Assembly (NCBI RefSeq): GCF_047663525.1
Contig: NC_092613.1
Span: 7,713,501-7,777,500 of the forward strand
Direction: 5' to 3'
Source: Anas platyrhynchos
Lineage: Eukaryota; Chordata; Aves; Anseriformes; Anatidae
Length of the DNA stretch: 64,000 bases
Shown: piece after piece, positions 58,701 through 64,000 of the stretch
Position numbering within the stretch: position 1 is the stretch's first letter
How the letters are laid out: the number at the start of each line of letters is the position of its first letter
The notes under the pieces: generated by a model
Database searches by the model: none
Told to the model about the DNA's origin: nothing
The model's input: only the letters and a program-made list of their open reading frames with translations
Position numbers and translations under genes: made by a program

Positions 58701-61239
58701 AGCCCTCCTCCGGAAGAAAAGTCCTTCCTTGCCCTCTTCCCCATCAGCAAAACATGCAAACATTAAAGGGCACGCACATCAGGTATGGAATCAGTTTATG
58801 GGACTTCCTCCCATCTGTTGTCTACCACGCCCACCCCTTGCCACTGATTTTCCTTCCCTCCCCCTTGGAAAAAATGTTCTGACCTTTTTGAATAAGGATT
58901 AAATTCCAGACAGAATCTAGGAGGCTCAATCGCAGCAAAACACGAACTATATTGTACTTGGTAAGAATAATTTGTTGTGCTGATAGTAGCTTGGCAACAT
59001 CCTTAACCATGGTTCTTCCTGGTTTTTATAATTAGGGTGAATAAGCAACATGAGGTAGGGAGATTTTAGCCTGCATTTTAAGTAATGATTTTATTTCAGC
59101 AGTAATAACGACCAGACACTGCTAAATCCCTGCTTTTTTTCTGTTCAAAAAATGCCAGCAGGCCCAAGGGGGTATTTTTCATACAAACGACTGTCTAGAG
59201 TTGGAGTTTGGGGGCTGATTTTATTTTTTTGTTAACCTCCATTTTTGTCAGATAAACCCAATAAATTTATTTCACGTTCAGAAGGATTTAGAAGTTTTCT
59301 TTATCAGAGAAAACACTTTCTTAACCAGCAAAGAAAACGACTCAAAGCACTTCAGAGCGCCTTGTTTGGTGAACATCCTCTGAGCAGCATCACCGTGGGC
59401 CACGTGTCTGCGCCCAGCACAAGCAACAGACCGAAAGCTCGCTTCCTTTCTTTACCCAACGCTCGCTTGCAAGGCCACGCCATGATTTGGTAAATGATTT
59501 CTGAGATTAAACTTGAAACTGAGACGCAACTTAGGAAGGAATATTTTAACATTCCTTCCGAGCATTCTTAGAAGTCCTGCACTGTAGAAAGCGCTTGGAA
59601 CTGATGAGAACAGGAAAATAACTCAAGGCTGCACCAACAGATGAGGATGTGGCCGTGGCAGGGAACTCACTCACAGCAGCAGCAGCAGCGAGCAGATCCA
59701 GCAGCCTGGATTGCCACCAGCCACTTGGTTTCATGCAGCAGCTCTCCCCATCCTGCACAGACACTGCAAGGTGCTGGGACACAGAGGCAGCACCAAACCT
59801 GCACGGGAGGAACAAACAGAGCCAGGGGAAGCGGCACAGGGCTGGCACAGCAGCTACCAGAGTGCTGTGAGTGCAGCACCCAGCCCTGCAACCCACGGGG
59901 TCTCTCCTGCTTGTCCCATCCCTGTCCTTTCATCCCAGGAGGCTTCAGATGGGTGCTGGCACCCATGGGCTATGGCCATAGAAGCCCTGCTTGCTACCAG
60001 GGGCTGCCCTGCACCAGGAAGGTGCCCGGAGCTCATCAGATCGCACTCCAGGACTGAGGTCAGATGGAGAGCACAGCACAGCTCCCCCCACACAGCTTCT
60101 TTTAAATTTCCAGAAGAAGCTGCAGAGGTTTAAACACTTGAAAACATATTCCTACCTTCTGCTGGTAAACTGGAAGCCCAATACTACGCCCTTAGGAGCA
60201 CGTCGCAGGTTAGCGCAGGCACTGCCCAGCCATTCAGCAGAGCAGGATGACTTACAGGTCCCAAAAACATTGCTGCCCTTCAGACCTTACCAGCAAAGCT
60301 TCGAGAAATCAGCGTGTGCGTGCACACCAAGCTTCCAGACTGATCTAAAGGTCAGGTTTGCATATGCAGTCTAGAGATTTTCACTGCCTAAAAATACGGT
60401 CTTGTACGTCAGCCACGAGCAACCAGTGCACCTCTCCTGCACAACTGCAGCCCCTGAACATCTGCTGTGCCACGGGTACTTCTGGAGGAAAGGGCCCACT
60501 CACCACTTGTCACTGGAGGTGTGTATGAACTGCCAAGCACTGATGAGCACCCTTGTAATGAGTACCTAAGCAGAGTCAGCGATGGATGCATTTTAACACC
60601 ACCAAGGAGAAGTGTAACTCTTGAGATGTTTTGATGGCAAATTTTCAGGCTCAATGGGGATCAGAACAGCAGCCAGTTGATGTACAGAATTAACTTCAAT
60701 ACAAACAAACAAACCCGCACACCACCAAGCTTTCTTTACTTTCTGCACTAAAATGAAGTTATTTAATGTGTTCCTAATCCCTTAGCTTTTAACTCTGCCC
60801 TGTAATGCTGCTTCCTGGAACCTGGAGACAGAGGAACCCAGACATTTTCTTTTACAGCAAAAGTGAAATTCTTTACTACGTGAGGATTTTAACCAAAGGA
60901 AGATTCAAAATTTTATGAATGGCTCAGGGCTGGCACCTGAAGGGCATCAGTGAGAACTTTTTGGCCAGAAAAGCCCAGAGCTAACCTGCAGACAGATCTG
61001 CACCGGGACTCTCATGGCTCTGCACTCTTACGTTTCTTAATTCTTCCAAACCTGCAAGGCTTGAAAGAGCAAAACAGCTTTGTCAATTCCTCCTGGAACA
61101 TCCTATATAGAAGGAAAGAGGTGACACTAGCCCTTGAAGGAAATAGCTCCAAGTGATTTAAACATTTTTATATGAGCCGTTTCAGTATTTATAGGTCAAG
61201 CTTGAATACAACCAAAATAGATTATTATACAGCTGTCTT

Positions 61240-61259
61240 AAAAAAAAAAAAAAAAAAAA
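61240..61259 (+). repeat. 20-base A homopolymer
   Basis: A pure A-run. The sequence to its left shows no recognisable retrocopy or AATAAA close to the run, so a simple homopolymer is the best reading. Confidence 0.85.
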
Positions 61260-64000
61260 GCCATGGGCAGTTGGACTCCTGCTCCAGAAGCAGAGAAGCT
61301 ATGTTTAACTCGCAGGGGAGGAGACATCCTACAGCAGCTAACCAGCGAGCAGGAGCGTCACTGCCATCAGCCAATTCCTCCCCTCCACCTCACGAACAGG
61401 AACAAAAGTCACTCTCTTTTTAGTCTTTGAAATGATAAGACATAAGGCAATAGGAAAAAAAAAATCTCTCCCATATTAGTATGCAAATGTGTTAAACATA
61501 TGGCCTGGAGACAGTCAGTTCTGTACTCTGATCGAGACCTTAGAACACGCCGCACTCACGCTGAATGTTAATTGCTGTTATCTGCAATTCCTGCGCTTTC
61601 CGTTTTGGTTAGGACACCTTTTCATCAAAGTCAAACCCCCCATTTCCCTGTTTTTTTCTTGAGCAACTCAAAAATGCAAAATCAGCCATACAAATGCAGG
61701 GACACTACAGCCGCTGACTTCAGAAGATAATTATTTAAACAAACTTTTGGCTGTACAGATAGGGTTCATATGAACTTGGCACCAAAGTACCAATAAAAAA
61801 AAAAGTTTCAGCCTCACAGTTCCATGGAGATTCCTTAGTTTTACAGCACCGGGGCCCTGACACCTGCTACCAGCATGCTCAGTCACCCCGCTGCGCTGCT
61901 CAGACCTGCCTTAGTGCTGAACTGCCTCGCGCTCAGCGCTGTGCTCACGGTGAGGGTTTCGAGCAAGCAGTTCGCATAGCAGAGACAGGCTGCAGAGCAC
62001 TGAAATCACAGAATAAAGGGAAAGAGATGCTTTCTCAGAATGCACACCATTGAGGAAAATGCCCTGGAGCATTAAAACATCTCTTTGATCATTTTAAATG
62101 AGATTCCTGAAAAAGCTTTATTCTAAATTTGAGTGCATTCTGGTGATCAATATGCCAATGCAGCGTATTCATGAAAAAAACACAAAGGCAGAAAGTCATA
62201 CTGATTACAATATTATTGTAAGTAATCTGATGAGTTAAAAGCCCTAAATGCATGAATATTTCATGAGAAAGGCTGTTTGGAACGGTTTCAGTCTGTAACT
62301 TTAATCTTAATGTTATTTTCATCTACAATTAGTGTTATAATCCAGAGCATGTGAAAGCAACAATTGGCTACGTCTGTGCCATCTTCACCTGCATTTGTTC
62401 CATAAATCCATCGGATTTCTGTTCTCCAGCCCGGTAACAGGATGAACACATCAAATCCCAGGGCACGGCACGAAGTGCTGGGATGGGACTGCTTCTGCAG
62501 AAAGGAGAATTGCACCAGAAATAACCCTACCCAATGAACTATGGTTTACTTCCAGCCATCATGTGATAGGTGACATATAAAAGGCGTTATTCTGCATGTC
62601 AGCGGTCTGTAATGAAAGTTTTTTTCACTTCTCAGCAGCCCCTCCCTACGACTTCAAGTTTATTTGCATTAGAGAAAAGGATATTACATGAAAAGCAACA
62701 TAAAAGGCAGGGCAACCAACACAGCCAGCCCAGCTGCTCTTCCCACACGCTTAGTGCTTTCCAGAGTGAGGGTCTACTTGCAACTAACGTGTTAAAATTT
62801 TGTGAGAGATCCAATTCCATAGGGCACATTCGCTTGGACCAACACTGGCAGAGGCCTTATTTCGGGAAGCTCAGCAGCTCCCTTCTCTGCAGCCGGCCAG
62901 AGCTGTGGATGTGCAGCTCCTCCGAAGAGCAGCTCTAACAGCTCTGAGTTCACACAAAATACCCTCATCTAAATATGACAAATACAACTTTTTCTCAGTA
63001 TTAGAGAACTCCAGAACACAACTTCGGACCCAACCAAACTCCCAAACGACCCGGCAGGCCTTGAGTTTGCAGTTCTAGCCACTCAAAAGCGAAATGCAAG
63101 CAGCCTGCTCTGCTCCAGCTCTGCTCCAGGAGCAGCGTTACACAACGCGACCGATTGACAAACCTGCCAGCGACGTGCTGCCAGTGCAGCGTGTCTGCAA
63201 AAAGCAGACTTCTGGCAGGGCAGGGTGATGATTACCCGCTGCAGAAAGGCTCGTCCTGCTCCTTACAGGGGCGCCCGAAGCACCACGGCAGCGGGCGTTA
63301 ATAAAGATGTTTCGGTCACAACACAGCCACTGCTGGGGACACGCTCAGACCTCCTGCTTCAGTGCCCAGAAGGATGTAAACCCTTTCAATCTTATCAATA
63401 TTCAAAATAAATAACAAACCGTGATTCAGGCCACCTGCTCAGCAGGCCTGCTAACACCCAGCTCCCCGTATTTTCAGTCAAACACAACCAAAGGGCCGAG
63501 GAAAGCCAAGTTACTGCGAGCAGCCCTGCACCTTCCAGCTCCGCTGCCTGCCCTCTGCTGCCCGTCCCTCCCTCGTTACAAAAACCTGCAGAGGGTCAGA
63601 GCTTCCCTCCAACAAAGGGGTTTGTTGGGTGAAGGTAAACAAACAAACAGGAGTTTTCAAAACACAGCCAGGCCTGCTTTTGTCAGCATCTGGATTTCTC
63701 AATCGGAGGAATTAAATATGCGCCTTCACCCAGGTTCAGGTCAAGCCACTACAAACGCAGCGAGGCGGCGCCTGTTCAGGTATAGCAGGTATTTCCCAAC
63801 ACCCAGCACCCAGTACCTGCTGGACCACTTGCAGCAGCGAAGATCAAAACATTGTCTTCATGTGGCCGCATCCAGATTCATGCAGATCTCTCCTACCTGC
63901 TACGATCACTTGACGCTGGGAGAAAAGCGCACGCCGTCGTGCCCAGTGGGCTGCTACCACGAATAGAAGCAGAAACAACACAAACAGCTCCAAATCTCCC

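Larger units (their letters stand above)
53710..64000 (-). other. Probable RAP1A 5' intron, no gene seen
   Basis: The sequence has no CpG island, so the RAP1A promoter is likely beyond 64000. Contents are a G-tract run at 55768-55786, a short CAG run at about 59675-59692 and an A20 run at 61240-61259. Several GTAAGT-type donors occur on the minus strand (for example near 56678 and 58274), but I could not pair any with a convincing acceptor. Confidence 0.5.

Overview
This is vertebrate nuclear DNA, almost certainly from a bird. Genes are split into small GT-AG exons, there are CpG islands at promoters, and the only recognisable transposons are degraded CR1 LINE 3' ends, the typical avian repeat. 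The protein fragments match vertebrate genes clearly. There is no bacterial, phage or plasmid content, so no operons, CRISPR arrays or ribosome binding sites are expected or seen.

Three genes are supported. (1) Positions 1-138, minus strand: the first coding exon of DDX20 (Gemin3), running off the left edge, with a compact CpG-rich promoter at about 139-300. (2) Positions 9147-18759, plus strand: INKA2 (FAM212B), two coding exons separated by an 8.6 kb intron, starting in a CpG island at about 8750-9800 and with a candidate poly(A) signal at 19632. (3) Positions 33175-53709, minus strand: RAP1A, six coding exons giving a complete 184-residue small GTPase, one predicted 5'UTR exon (53640-53709) and one separate 3'UTR exon (33175-35131). 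Its promoter is probably beyond the right edge.

The order DDX20 / INKA2 / RAP1A, with INKA2 and RAP1A tail to tail and DDX20 and INKA2 head to head, mirrors human 1p13.2 as I remember it. The rest is intergenic or intronic: 300-8750 (DDX20-INKA2 spacer), 9183-17778 (INKA2 intron), about 19660-33170 (tail-to-tail spacer, G/C-rich with small A/T-rich islands carrying TAATTA motifs) and 53710-64000 (probable RAP1A 5' intron).

The genes have different jobs. DDX20 belongs to the SMN complex that assembles spliceosomal snRNPs. INKA2 is an inhibitor of the kinase PAK4. RAP1A is a membrane-anchored GTPase of adhesion signalling. No new multi-gene system is evident. The points most worth a second look are the RAP1A intron that lies after the stop codon, the motif-dense DDX20 promoter, a perfect 14-bp hairpin in a RAP1A intron, and the TAATTA islands between INKA2 and RAP1A.
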